Shown one piece after another: positions 11,385 to 24,000 of a stretch of 64,000 bases of DNA. Position numbers and translations under genes: made by a program. The notes under the pieces are model-generated. The model saw only the letters and a program-made list of their open reading frames with translations. It had not been told where the DNA came from and made no database searches. This stretch comes from Antedon mediterranea (taxonomy: Eukaryota; Echinodermata; Crinoidea; Comatulida; Antedonidae). The stretch lies in NCBI RefSeq assembly GCF_964355755.1, contig NC_092678.1:11506922-11570921 (forward strand). Direction: 5' to 3'. Positions within the stretch are counted from its first letter, which is position 1, and every line of letters begins with the position of its first letter.

Positions 11385-13078
11385 TATCTAAGATACTAGA
11401 GTCTGTTGTTAACTCCCAATTACAAAATTATCTTAATGAAAATAACATTATAAATGATTACCAATCCGGATTTCGGGGTAAATACTCAACGGAAACGTGT
11501 CTTATTCATTTACAAGACACAATAAAAGCTGAATCAAGTAAAGGAAACATAACAGGCATGGTCCTAATAGATGTAAAAAAAGCATTTGATTCAGTTAATA
11601 TGCAAGAAATTGGAACTTATAGGTGCAAATACTAACACGATATCATGGTTTGAATCATATCTTGAAAATAGGAAGCAAACGGTAGATATAAATGGTACTT
11701 TCTCTGAATCACTAACCATAAATTGTGGAGTCCCTCAAGGTAGCATCCTGGGACCTACACTTTTCTTTTGTTACATAAATGACGTACCATTTAGGCGAGG
11801 GATTTGAAAGTTATGTTTTCTGGGTCTGGTTTCATGTTTATGGGCGGTACTTAATTTGACAAAATATGGATACATATATGGGATGGATGTTCCGTAATAT
11901 AGAGTGTAGGGTTAGGGTGCAGACTGCAAAGTTCTATTATACGCCGATGACACTGCCCTCATTGCCAGTGGTACCGACGCACGGCGTATTTCTAAGAGTC
12001 TCTCTGACAATCTTATGTCATGTAATGAATGGTTCAATGACAATAAACTGTCTATCCATCCTGACAAAACCGAGTCCATACTTTTCGGCACCAGAAAGAA
12101 ACTTAAAAGTTCATCTGGATTGTTTAATGTCACTTTCAATGATAAAGATATCACTCAAAAGTCGTGCGTCAAATACCTTGGCTGTCTCCTTGACAATAAC
12201 TTAAGTGGTACATCAATGGCGCAAAGTACAATTAAAAAAATCAACTCTAGGTTAAAATTTCTTTACCGTAATGTAAAATGCTTAAATAATCAGACTAGAA
12301 AAATTCTCTGTAACGCTCTCATCCAAAGTCACCACGATTACGGATCCACCTCATGGTTTGACGGACTTACTAAGGACCTTAAAATTAAATTACAAACGGC
12401 ACAAAATAAAGCTGTAAGGTTTATTTTAGGAAGAGGCAATCGATTACACGTTGGTGAATATGAACTAAATGTTGTTGGTTATTTGAATGTAACAAACAGA
12501 GTAAAATTGTTACAACTTGTACATGTACATAAAATATATTACGGAACATCCATCCCATATATGTATCCATATTTTGTCAAATTAAGTACCGCCCATAAAC
12601 ATGAAACCAGACCCAGAAAACATAACTTTCAAATCCCTCGCCTAAATGGTGTTGGACAAACCAGCTTCTATTACAACGGAATAAAAAACTGGAATTCTCT
12701 TCCAGATTGTATAAAGGCCACAACCTCTACTAAGCTGTTTAAACACAAAGTCAAAGGATATTTTAAGAATGTTCCATGATGTTTCTTTTTGTTTCTCTCT
12801 TTATGAAATTGCGTTTTTTTGTTTAAATAACTTTTTTAAAGATGTCAATTTGTCTCAGTTAAATGTACATAAGGACTTAGATGGAAATAAGTTACACTGA
12901 AAATGTGAAACTTTATCTAATTATCCTTGGTTCATTTTGTTCTGTTTCCATTGTTTGACACCTTCTGTTTTTTAGTACTTTTCTGGTGTTGTCTTTTGAA
13001 TTTGATGTACTGTTTATCGTCTATTTTAATGTATTTTATGTCTGAACCAAATAAATTCAATCATTCAATCAATCAGAC
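11385..13078 (+). pseudogene. CR1/L2-like non-LTR retrotransposon, 5'-truncated and rearranged
   Basis: Starts inside reverse transcriptase (SKILESVVNSQLQNYLNEN, then [32 protein letters not shown]). A frameshift near 11600 moves the frame to [10 protein letters not shown]...[14 protein letters not shown]...YINDVP. After an inserted inverted segment (11786-11900) the reading resumes at CKVLLYADDTALIASG (catalytic YADD) and continues to 12779 with the typical C terminus (VKYLGCLLDNNL, YGSTSWFDG, AQNKAVRFILG, WNSLPDCIK). The 3' end near 13055-13078 carries (TCAAT)n-like repeats (TTCAATCATTCAATCAATCA), as in CR1/L2 elements. Inactive. Confidence 0.88.
12015..12779 (+). CDS. Reverse transcriptase C-terminal fragment
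   Basis: Open frame of 254 codons that starts just after the YADD box; it is the longest intact piece of the CR1-like relic. Contains NDNKLSIHPDKTESILFGT (RT thumb region), KYLGCLLD and the terminal FKHKVKGYF. The Met used is internal to the original polyprotein, so there is no evidence of independent expression. Confidence 0.7.
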   Translation: MSCNEWFNDNKLSIHPDKTESILFGTRKKLKSSSGLFNVTFNDKDITQKSCVKYLGCLLDNNLSGTSMAQSTIKKINSRLKFLYRNVKCLNNQTRKILCNALIQSHHDYGSTSWFDGLTKDLKIKLQTAQNKAVRFILGRGNRLHVGEYELNVVGYLNVTNRVKLLQLVHVHKIYYGTSIPYMYPYFVKLSTAHKHETRPRKHNFQIPRLNGVGQTSFYYNGIKNWNSLPDCIKATTSTKLFKHKVKGYFKNVP

Positions 13079-14660
13079 GAAAAAAAGAACCAGAACAACT
13101 GTATGCTGCTTTCTAAAGCGTTAAGCAACATTTACATTGAAATATGCAATTTTTAATCAGTAGCTTTAAAAACTCCACAGCCAAAACCTTTACCACGTGA
13201 AGTTCAAGCGATGTTGTGATAATACCCTTCCAGTAATCCGACAATAAACAGTTGCTCAGACAGATGCCATAGGCCTATACATTTTTTATAAAGTGATCAA
13301 ATTTTAAGTTGTAGGCAATCAGAAAACAGTATTGTAATTACATCACTGTACATTAAAAAACGTCTGTGGACCTTTAAATCCAGTTATAGTACGTACCTCA
13401 AAGAAACAAATTAATCTTATGCGCTTGCATGCAATCAGAAAACACTATTTTATTACGTCATACCCATTTTAAAATAGTTGCGTTGAATTCTACGGGTCCG
13501 AAAACCAATTATATCCTTCAAATGTTAACCTTATCAGTATTTATTTATGCGTATAGACATTTGGCACACTTTGAACCAACTGTGCGCCACTGTTTACGAG
13601 CACATTTCAACTGAACCGATTTCGACGAGATTGTTCCGCTATTTTATGTTGTGTCCTGTTGTTTCGCAACCCTGAATTGGCCCGCCCGCGTTTACATTTT
13701 TTATCATAAAAAAGTCAGCAAACTAAACCATTAATATTAATCGTTTAGCTATAATAAGCATTGCATTTTGCGCTTTTTTCGGGGATTCCCCTAGGGCCTG
13801 TTTCTGCTGCAACTGCTCAAATACCGGTATAAAAAAACGGTGTATAAATTTTTTAGTACCCCGTTTTTGCTAACAAAACACTTCTTGGGTGGTCGCGTAA
13901 AATTCATCATTTTTACCCAAAGTGCCATTCATTTATTTGGTCGATAATTAAAAGTCGCAATAAAGTTTTACGCATCACTTTCAACAGCCTAGCCCTAGTT
14001 ATAGAGATGTTCGTAATGAGGACAAGTAGTTCGTTCCTTCCCCGAGTTATTGTCTTTTGCAGTGTTATATTGTACTGCTTTCGCAGGCTCTTCAGCTTTG
14101 AGTTTACTTGCTTTGGAGACAAGTCTAATCCGTACTCCTGCTTTATTTTTTTAGAATTGTCTTTATTAATGTAGTTGTCCCTTTTATTACCTTTCAATTG
14201 GCCGGACATTTTTAGCTTCCCTTTTCCCTCCTCAGACATTTGGCCGACAGAAAATAGACCCGCAGGTTACATTTTGGTCATCCAACAATAATTTATGGTC
14301 ATAACCAATACAATAATTATAAATATGAGTTTTGAACTGAATTGAAAACGTTTTACTTGTCACGAACACCGACAATCTATACATTAGGCCTAAAGTCTTA
14401 TAGGCCTAAACGGTTTAAACTTTACCAGGAATATTATTACTTTTTATAATTTTGCTGCTGAGCCATTGAAACCATCTATTTCAAACTGCAAATTCAATAA
14501 AAGTATGATTTATCCTTGAATATATAGAATAGAATAGAATGAGATATAGTAAATAAGTCTCCTTATGATGAATGTCCGATCTTTTTGGAGATAATAGTGC
14601 ACGATACACTTTATGCTGCGACTGTAAAGGGAACTAGTTTCTGTTTCATGCATTTCGTTC
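13079..14660. other. Intergenic stretch with one possible Myb/SANT-like relic
   Basis: A minus-strand frame at 14239-13913 (108 codons) has LSPKQVNSKLKSLRKQYN, a form found in Myb/SANT-like DNA-binding domains of Harbinger-type transposon proteins. Only that segment is suggestive, and the frame ends WHFG. The remaining sequence shows nothing I can name. Confidence 0.35.
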
Positions 14661-14696
14661 AAATTAAAAATTTACATTCCTATAATTAACTACTGT

Positions 14697-14838
<142 letters not shown>

Positions 14839-15179
14839 TGAATACAAGAATAAATAATAATATAAACATTTTCTGGCACATGTAATTAACCTTTAATAAA
14901 TATTATTATTACTGTAAAGTGTATAATTATTGATGGAAATTCTTCTCTTTCTTAGTGTACAAGGCCTAGGCCTAGTGAATATGTTATTGCCAAGGGAATC
15001 ATTGATTAGTAGTAATTATTCGCCTTTATTCTTCGCAAGGTAGACTAACTTAGGCACAGGTTTATTTACATAGGATGTTTTTATTTTAGTATTTTTATTT
15101 TTTGTCTTTGGGCACATGTGGACAAGGATTACCAATAGTATATTAATCACTGTCCTATCATATAGGTGGTAATCCATCT

Positions 15180-15430
15180 GATACATGGGCTATTTTGTGA
15201 ACCAGTTCATCGGAGTAACCGAATGATGAACTGGGTTCTAAAGTGCACACAGGTTATAACTGTGTACACTTGACATACGGTTATACTCGACTCCTTATCC
15301 GATCGAGAAGGCTGGTCCCACCACCAGAACTAGGAGCGAGTCGGCCCCGAACCCATGCCGATATTGTTGGCTCTTTAAGTTCGGTAAATGGTGCCCCTGT
15401 GTCTTAACCGCTCGGCCATTTGACTCGCAG
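15180..15430 (-). mobile_element. tRNA-derived SINE
   Basis: The minus strand starts with an A-box-like GGCCGAGCGGTTAAGAC (tRNA-Leu/Ser type) near 15420, has a B-box-like GGGTTCGGGGC near 15350, and continues into a body with GGATAAGGAGTC and GTGTGCACTTTAGAACC. The body matches the plus-strand SINE at 31529-31830, so the two are members of one family. Confidence 0.75.
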
Positions 15431-15679
15431 GAAATATCTGTATAATAACACATTTCTATTTGTATTTCTATCCGGTAGTAGAATTTATTGACTTTTAAAA
15501 TTTGCCAAGCAAAACGTAATTTCTCACTTCTTAAGATTACATGTGTTTTATTTTTTTCATATCTAGGGGAAATTTATTTAATTATGTTACCATTATTTCA
15601 CCCAAAAAACAACGCCTTCCGCAAACAATAAACGTTCGGGCATTTTTTTGAATAAATACGGCCTAACTTCATTCATTTC

Positions 15680-15850
15680 TTGTCGGCAAATTGGCATGTC
15701 GACTAATTGTCTGTCGGCGAAATGGTTTTTGACGAAATGTTCTGTCGGCGAATTGTCCTGTCGGCGAAATGTCCTGTCGGCGAATTGTCCGGTCGGAAAA
15801 CTGTCTGTCAGCTAAATGTCTGTGCCGACGAAAAGGCGTTCGGCAAAATG
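15680..15850. repeat. Degenerate 16-18-bp tandem repeat (TGTCGGCGAAATGTCC-like)
   Basis: At least eight variants of a CGGCGAA(A/T)TGTCCTGT unit in a row. Such arrays occur at ends of some DNA transposons, but no transposon end is recognisable here. Confidence 0.7.
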
Positions 15851-15984
15851 TCCGAGTACCACGGTAGAGAGGAGGCAGAACGGGAAATAAGCCGAAGAAG
15901 GCAGTAACGGCGTTCCATACCTCGTGGGGTTTCATTTTTTGGCGCGTATTTGTTAATAACATTAAAAAAGTGAAAGTTACATCA

Positions 15985-16545
15985 AAAGCCTAGCTAGGCC
16001 TAGCCTACTGAGGTAATAAATATTTAGTAGGCCCAGGCCTATATTTACTTTTAAATGCATAGGCCTAGGCTAGGCTTAGTTTACTTAAACTATTTTGGAA
16101 TTTTTCCAGGCTTCTTGGAGACATTTTAATAAAGATTTGTTTAAAGGCCGGACCTTTTTTGGCGTGACAGGCCTCTAACAGGAGGCCTACTAGCTAGCCT
16201 AGCCTACTACTAGGCTAGCCTAGACTATACTAGGGCCTAGCCTAGCTAGTATTATTTAATAGGTTACTACAGTACTTCTACTACTACTATCTATAGGCCT
16301 AGACTGGTATTAGGCATAGCCAGTAGGGCCTATGCTACTTTATACAGTATTTAAAGACATTAGGGCCTCCTAGCCTAGTAGGCTAGGCTTCTTAGCTAGA
16401 GGCCCTAGGCCTACTAGGCTAGGCCTACTATTACTAACTAGGCTAGATAGACCTGCAATTTTTGACATTTGTTTTTGTAAAAATAATGCTAGGCTAGGGT
16501 CTATGTCATGTCTAAACTAGGCCTAGCTAGTAGGCTATAAGGTAG
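15985..16545. repeat. Dense AGGCCTA / CTAGGC palindromic low-complexity tract
   Basis: Tens of short overlapping TAGGCCTAG, CTAGGCTAG and CCTACTAG words with no fixed period. Scattered AGGCCTA words also occur throughout the window, with a second small cluster at about 60780-60930. Confidence 0.8.
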
Positions 16546-17540
16546 GCCTCCTAGACCGGGTGTGTCGAAAGCGAAGACCTCGAAAGCGAAGATCGAAGAC
16601 CTCGAAAGCGAAGACCCTACGAAATGGTAGTGTGCACAAAATCCAACCAAAATCATACAAAATCGTGATAACACCTTGAATTTACAGATTCTAAAAAAAT
16701 ATTTCGATTTTAATTGTTACGTTATCAAAAAACATGACTTTATCTATGAACAGGCTCACGCGTTTTCACCAATGGAGTTAATATGTGATATGGTTTTACG
16801 AACAAACACATCGCGCTATTTGCAAGGCGACGGACGCACAAGAAGGACCTCGCACAGAGCATTGAATTGAATGCAAAATTAAATGTCACTTTTGTTCCGA
16901 TAACTTTGTAGCACACGTCGCCTACAATTTAAACCCATAGCCAATTGTTTATAAGTATAGAAATAAACTACATAAAGTAAATTGTAAGAAGTAAAGGATG
17001 GCGGTAGGCTTTTTTTAGGCTTATTTTAGAGCCTATATAAAAAGTGTCCGTATTTTGATTTTATATGTTGCTATGTGTTTTTTATCTATAATATTTGCCT
17101 ATTGTTTATTATCTAAATGTATAAATAAATACAATAAGATATTCATTTTCCTGTATTGTATTTAAACTTTTACATTTTCCCATTGTATACTATTGCTGTT
17201 TTACTTAATCGCCAGTTTCAAAATGTTTTCTAATGTATTCATAATAGACAAATAATATATCAGTATCAGAATATTTAGTGTGGTTGGTGAAACGACAGTA
17301 GGCCTACTATGTAAAGAAAAATTTAAAAAGGAAAATAAATATTTCATTAACCAACGTATAAACCACTAACAAAAAAATCCTGCCACAACGTATCGTATTG
17401 ATGCGCAACGTAAAGAAAATACTCATCTATCTATTTTGCATCCCCTCACGATCGAAAAGATCATTATGATGAAAGTAAAGCAGAAACGGTGTGTTGAACA
17501 CGTCGATTCCCACTTGTGATGACACGCAAGGTTATTTCCT

Positions 17541-17715
17541 TAAGCTTGGTTCCCACTAGAACGTAACACAAGAACGTACACGCAACGCAAGCGTTTTAAC
17601 CAATGACAAGCGAAGTTATACAGTTAGCAATCAGAAGCGAATAAGCCATCGCTTGTGATTGGTCAATTCACTTGCGTTGCGTTGCGTCCTTGTGTTGCGT
17701 CGCTAGACCACGCAT
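17541..17715. mobile_element. Short palindromic MITE (AAGCTTGGTTCCCACTAG family), copy 1
   Basis: Begins TAAGCTTGGTTCCCACTAG and ends with the near complement (CGCTAGACCACGC). It has an internal ACGCAACGCAAGCG / CTTGCGTTGCGTTGCGT inverted pair. Related copies are at 63471-63654 and 18914-19024 (half). Confidence 0.7.
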
Positions 17716-18913
17716 TACGGCGCACTTTGCGTGGATACGTTGCGTCGATCTGAAAACAAATTTCAGCTCTTAAAATATTTCCCGGGCCGATGACAGTTCG
17801 TCCCAATAGCTTACCGTGAAGTAACGGAACTTTATTTTATATCTTTTTATTGTCAAAATCAAAAATTATACTGTATTCAAATTAATAGGCCTACTGTAGA
17901 ACGAACGATAAGCATCACATTCTGAAGATTTTGCTCGATCGTTAACCCGTTATAATAGTATATAATTCTCTTAGATTTGTTTGTGTAGTGTCAATTCTAT
18001 ATTTAAATGGTCAGTATACAACCGGTAACCTGTTACTTCATTTTTTTTAAATTTATATTTTCTTTTGTTAATGGAGACTCATGGTAGGGATATGCAAACA
18101 TTTAGAAGCGGGACGTCGACAATCTGTTGAAAATCGGGAGACTGTTGAATAGTCGTCTCATCCCACAAGCCTGTGAGATAGAAGGTTGGGGGTTAGAGTG
18201 GTTAAGCCCGATAAAAATTCACCATCCTTAACAAAGACATGTATAGAGAGTAACTCTTTTTTTTGTATTCACCACGGGCAATGCTTCAGAAGTCAGTTGT
18301 TTTACTTTGATGATAAGGACAATTGTGGTTGGCGGAACTGGAACTTCATTAAACTGTCTGGAACTGGAAATGTCTTTTGACAGTGTCGGTAAACGTAATA
18401 CCGATATAAATAAACACCCGTTTTAATATCGTCACTAATCACATTGCAACCGTAACAAAATCGACAATTTTGGAGCGAATATTTTTTATTTCAATCTTTG
18501 TTTTGAATGGCTTTTGTCTTTGTTAACGTTGACATAATGGCATAATTAAATGTTATTCTGAATTATGGAAGCCGTGAAACAGATGATATTTCGCAGGAAA
18601 CGATCGATTATAACCAAAATTTGCAGAACGCTGATTCCTATCGTTCGTTCTTTTTAGCTTTTTGTCAAATCATAATTTGAATATGTTCTGTCAAATTTGG
18701 CCTGGAAATATTTTAAGAGCTGGAATTAGTTTCCAGATCCACGCAAAGTGCGCATTAAGAACAAACTTGCGTGTCCTCACAAGTGGGAACCGACGTGTTC
18801 AACACCGTTTATGCCTTACGTTCATCGTAATGATTCTCTCGTGAGGGGATGCAAAATAGAGTATTTTCTTATGTTGCGCGTCAATACGATACGTTGCGGC
18901 AGGATGTTTTTGT

Positions 18914-19024
18914 TAGCTTATTCGCTTGTGATTGCTAACTGTCTATAACTTCGCTTGTCATTGGTTAAAACGCTTGCGTTGCGTTTACGTCCTTGCGTTA
19001 CGTTCTAGTGGGAACCAAGCTTTA
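18914..19024. mobile_element. Half copy of the palindromic MITE
   Basis: Reverse-oriented first half of the same unit, from AGCTTATTCGCTTGTGATTG to CTAGTGGGAACCAAGCTTTA, inside the right arm of the foldback element. Confidence 0.65.
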
Positions 19025-19899
19025 GTTAGTGGTTCATACGTTGGTTAATGAAATATTTATTTTACTTTTTACATTTTTCTTCTTTACATATTACTGTCGC
19101 TTCACCAATCACACTAACCGATACCGTACTGATAATATTATTTGTCCATTATTATAAGAAAAACATTTTTAAACTGGCGAATAATTAAATCAGCAATACT
19201 GCAGTATAGGCTAAAATGGGGAAAATGTAAACGTTTAAAATACTATACAGAATAATTAAAGGAAAATAAATATCTTATTGTATTTATTCATACATTTTAG
19301 ATAATATGCAAATATTATAGATAATAAACATAATATCAACATATTTAAATGCAAAAAAAAAGGATCTCTAAGTTGTATTCACGCGTAGGCCTATAACATT
19401 TTTTAAAACAAGTGTAAAATCTATGATACGGACACTTTAAGGCTCTAAAATTAGCCTAAATAGGGCTATCGCAATCCTTTACTTCTTATAATTTACATAT
19501 TGTAGTTTATTTCTATACTTTTCTATACAATTTGGCTATGGTTTTAAATTGTAGGCATTGCATTCAATTCAATGCTCTGTGTGATGTCCTTCTTGTGCGT
19601 CCGTCGCCTTGCAAATAGCGCGATGTGTTTGTTCGTAAAACCATATCACATATTAACTCCATTGGAGAATACACGTGAGCTTGTTCATAGATAAAGTCAT
19701 GTTTTTTGATAACATAACGATTAAAATCGAAATATTTTTTTAGAATCTGTAAATTCAAGGTGTTATCATCAGTTGTGTGTGATTTTGGTCCGATTTTGTG
19801 TACACTACCATTTTGTAGGCCGGGTCTTCGCTTTCGAGGTCTTCGGTCTTCGATCTTCGCTTTCGAGGTCTTCGCTTTCGACACACCCCTCCTAGACCT

Positions 19900-21060
19900 A
19901 GTTTTCAAAATCACAGGCATCTTATGAAGAAAATAATAATAATAATAATAATATTAATTATTAATATTATTACATAATATTATTAATATGTTGTTGATGC
20001 TAAATTGTGTCTATTTTGTGCCTTGTTATAGTTACACAGTAGGCCTATACACAGTAAAATAAATACTTTATACATACACCATACAGTGTAGCAATTACAG
20101 GACCCACCTTTTAATATTCACATTTTTAACATGATGATGTAATCAAAACAAAACCGGAAGATAACAGTTTCGCAAGCTAATTGTTTAGCAACATCATCTT
20201 ATTCTTAAAATGTTGAAGAAATTCTAATACGTAGAATCGAGATGTGGGCTCTTTTAAATGTGATGAACTATGACGCAAAAGATAAAAATCCAACTTTTTT
20301 AGTTCAACTGGCCATATGAATGATGACATCACAACATCCGATAGACAAAATTGTAAATGAATTCATGTCTACAAATCTTGACAGCTTTGTTTTAACCACA
20401 AGGGTCACTTTTCATTCTGACGAGCTAAAACATATTGAAATTTACTATATAAGGATGAAAATTCAATTTTTTTGAAATGATGACAGCATCAACATTAAAA
20501 TGTTTGTTATTCTTTCTTACAAAAGATAATTGATTGAGCAAACAAATATTAAAATCTAGGTGAAATTGAATTGTGATGAGCTATGACGAAAGAGACAATA
20601 CGATGACGTCATAACATCTGCAGGGAATAATTTTGCCAGTGTAGCATAGCAAAAAGCTATAAAAAACAACCTTATTGCTACACATTTCTAAAATTGTGTA
20701 GCAAAAAAGACAATACAAAACTACGTTTCTTGACTAAAAAATCAGTTTGATTAGCAATAATTGCTAAACAAAATTTTAAAATGAAATTTGTCCCTGATCT
20801 GAAAGGTAAAAATGTTACATGAATTCACATCAACAACAACAACAACAATAAGATAAACAAATTGGGGTCACGGTTGAGTGTGTCTATAAAACTCAAGATA
20901 TATCCGATTTTTCTAGATCTAGAAAACTCAGATATCAAGATCTGAGTTTTCTAGTTCCAGAATGGAACTAGAAAACTCAGACTATCAAATGGATCGTTCC
21001 ATTATTAATCAGAGGGTAGCTTGTTTGAAATACTACAGAAAATTTGGATTATTTCTAGTT
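19900..21060. other. Region upstream of FANCD2: repeat fragments, no gene
   Basis: Contains a short AAT/TTA run (19930-19985) and fragments of the 46620-49690 repeat family (CAGTGTAGCAATTACAGGACC near 20090, TGATGACATCACAACATC near 20320, CGATGACGTCATAACATC near 20600). The promoter of FANCD2 should lie here or just downstream, but I see no TATA box or other element that I can defend. Confidence 0.5.
20919..20981. promoter_or_regulatory. Alternating inverted repeat upstream of the FANCD2 start
   Basis: A 14-bp word CTAGAAAACTCAGA occurs at 20919-20932 and 20968-20981, with its exact reverse complement at 20941-20954. A smaller TTCCA...TGGAA pair sits between the last two. Two mutually exclusive hairpins can form about 110-170 bp before the ATG. 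The effect on expression is unknown. Confidence 0.6.
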
Positions 21061-21087
21061 TTTTATTAATTTACAGATTTCAGCAAA

Positions 21088-24000
21088 ATGCCAAAGAAAG
21101 GTACAAAACGTAGTTCTTCTGGAATTGGAAATGATTTGAATGAATCCCATAGTAAGTACTTGTGTGTACCGAGTATATTGTTTCTTAGTTGCCTTCATTT
21201 TTTTTAAATACTGTAGTTATTACTATTAGTATTCATGTATTTGGTCTTGGGGAAAAAAGGCTCCACAAAAGGACTCTGCTTTTAATCTATAAATATTTTA
21301 CTTGCAGGTAAGAGGGTGCGAAGTAGCACAAAACTACTGCTTGAAAAACCTGACCTTTTTAAAGAATTGCTGACAGAAGCTGGTTTTAATTTACCTGTAG
21401 ATGATGATAATAGTAACACACTAAGTAAGATCTAGTACAATGTAATGTTTACAATTTTCAAAAACTATTTTAGTATACAAATAAATAATGAAGGTTCATA
21501 AATTGAGTGAATGATGTTATGGAATCAGCCTTAGTTAAGTAGAGCAGTCAATTTTTTTCATGAATGAAGTATTCTCAACATTCAACCAATACAAAAAAAA
21601 GGTCATTATTTGTTTTATAACGCATATACTTTGAATTATTTCAACATCACAGACCACCTAGTCTACTATGCTACCTACAGTAGAAGGTAGATTAATTAGC
21701 AATATATGAAATATCACTTCTTGTATCATTGTTACTAAAGCAAAACAAACAGTTTGTTAACCTTTTTTGGTGTTAATACTTACAGTGACAAGATTCTGAG
21801 GCTGCAACATACTCAATGAAATCAGATATCTGCATGCAGTAACAAGTATCGTACTATTAAGTATAATTTTAATTTTTTTTTTCTGCAGATGTAGACCAAG
21901 CTGTTTTTCAAAAGAGTTTAAAGAGATTACTGAGCAAATATGACAAAGAACAGGTATAGTATAGTATAACCATATCAATGTAATTGATCAAAACGTTGTA
22001 ATTATTTGTGTCTTTTTTTTCTTTTAAAATCTTGTTATTTTGTGTATATTCAGATATTCTTGATTGATATGCTTGCTAAATATAGACCAATGTTTGTAAT
22101 GCATGTTTAAATAGAGGCAAGATTATAAAATGCATGTTGTACCTTGATTTTATTCTTGAAAATTAACATTTGAGGTGTTTTTTTAAGTGCACTCAATTGT
22201 TTATGGAAAAACAAGCAGTTTCTGAAAAAAAAAAATTTCGAAAAAACACCATATTATATATTTGTTGTTCCCACTAAATATAGAGGTTTACTGTTATGGA
22301 TCTAAGTGATTGACAGTGTTTAAAAACAACCAGGTTTAAAGAAAAAGAAAGAAAATGGCATGCAGTAACTTTTTAATATACAAATAGAAAATATGCAGTT
22401 CTAAGATTATAAAATGTAATATAAATTTGTAAGACATTTAGATAACATTTACAGAGACTATAGGGATTTCTTTAAAACTATTTAATGTAATGTTTAATCA
22501 ATCAATCGAATCTTTATTTGTTCCATGAAAATGTGTACATAGAAATATTGTTTTCCTCGAGAAAAATTATGGTAAAAACAAACAAAACATTCACAAATAC
22601 ATCATACATAGAAAAAATTATAATCAAAAACATTCATTAAAACATACAATCCCACATAAAATTACTATGTAATATAGGTTAGAAATAATATTTTCATTTA
22701 AAAGCTTAAAAATATACACTGTATATATACTTATGTGTGCTATTATGACCTAACAATCTTTGAGTTAAAAAATGTGCGTGGAATTTAGTACAAAATGACG
22801 GTTTCTTGAAGTTTCTGAGGAAATATAACCTTTGGTGACCTTTTTTAATTATCTCAGCCGTATTATTTAAAAAATTATCTGAGAGCTTGTTCCATAGGGC
22901 CGAAAAAACAACAACGCCTAACAATATGTAGGTAGATCGACTGCATAGAGATACTAATGTAACTTTCATTGAACTAAATGACACCAATCAACTATAATTT
23001 GTCTTACACTCTGCTGATTTTGTCTATAATTAAAGTATGCAGGCCTATATTTTCCTGATTGCTTTGGTTCACAGAATGTGCATGACAAACACTGATATTA
23101 ATAATTAATAATTAATATTAATCATTTCAGGTAAACAATGAATTCTTAGGTGGACTCCAGACACACATAGACAACTTAGAAAGGTGAAATTCAATTTCAA
23201 AATTATAACAATTAACAATTTATGTTGAAAATACAATTAATATATAGTATTAGAGAAGGCACTCCGAGAGTGCATACCCTCACCTACAGTATAATTCCCG
23301 TACCTAAAATTTCCAGCCTTTCACAGTTGAGATCTCTTGTTCACTTCCTGCTGAGGATATTTTTTTAAGATTAAGTAATTTTCTTTTTATAGTTATTGAT
23401 ATTTTGATTTGTTAAAATAGTTTTTGTGACATGACTCTGAACCATGTTTAAAATAGTTTTTGTGACATGACTCTGAACCATGTTTAAAATAGTTTTTATG
23501 ACATGACTCTGAACCATGTTTAAAATAGTTTTTGTGACATGACTCTGAACCATGTTTAAAACAGTTTTTGTGACATGACTGTGAACCATGTTTAAAATAG
23601 TTTTTGTGACATGACTCTGAACAATTTGTTAAAATAGTTTTTGTGACATGACTGTGAACCATGTTTAAAATAGTTTTTGTTACATGACTCTGAACCATGT
23701 TTAAAACAGTTCGACAAGGTTCTGATGAAACTGTTACCTGTAAATAATGAAATATAATTCCACATTGCCCTCCCAAACTTCCGTTTGTAACAGTGCCTCA
23801 TTTAACTTTACAGATTAATTTATTAAATTATTTCAAAACTTGTGTTTACTATAAACATTTAATGTTAATCATATTTTTTTTAGGTTTCGTACTTCATTGC
23901 TTCCTACTATTTCATCTTCTAGTTGCCAATCGTAAGTCATCAAATGTTTATTCCAGTAATTATGGTTAGGCAATTAACTTTGAACTTAAGGCAAAATATT

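Larger units (their letters stand above)
16545..19895. mobile_element. 3.3-kb inverted-repeat (foldback) element
   Basis: The left arm (about 16545-17520) is the reverse complement of the right arm (about 18765-19895). Anchors: GAAAGCGAAGACCTCG repeats at 16567-16615 against CGAGGTCTTCGCTTTC at 19823-19880; GGCGACGGACGCACAAGAAGG at 16824 against its complement near 19595; CCCACTTGTGATGACACGCAA at 17509 against the region at 18763. The arms differ by an extra short palindromic MITE placed differently in each (17541-17715 and 18914-19024). Each arm holds a similar open frame of at least 64 codons (16676-16870 on +, 19920-19564 on -). No recognised transposase. Confidence 0.75.
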
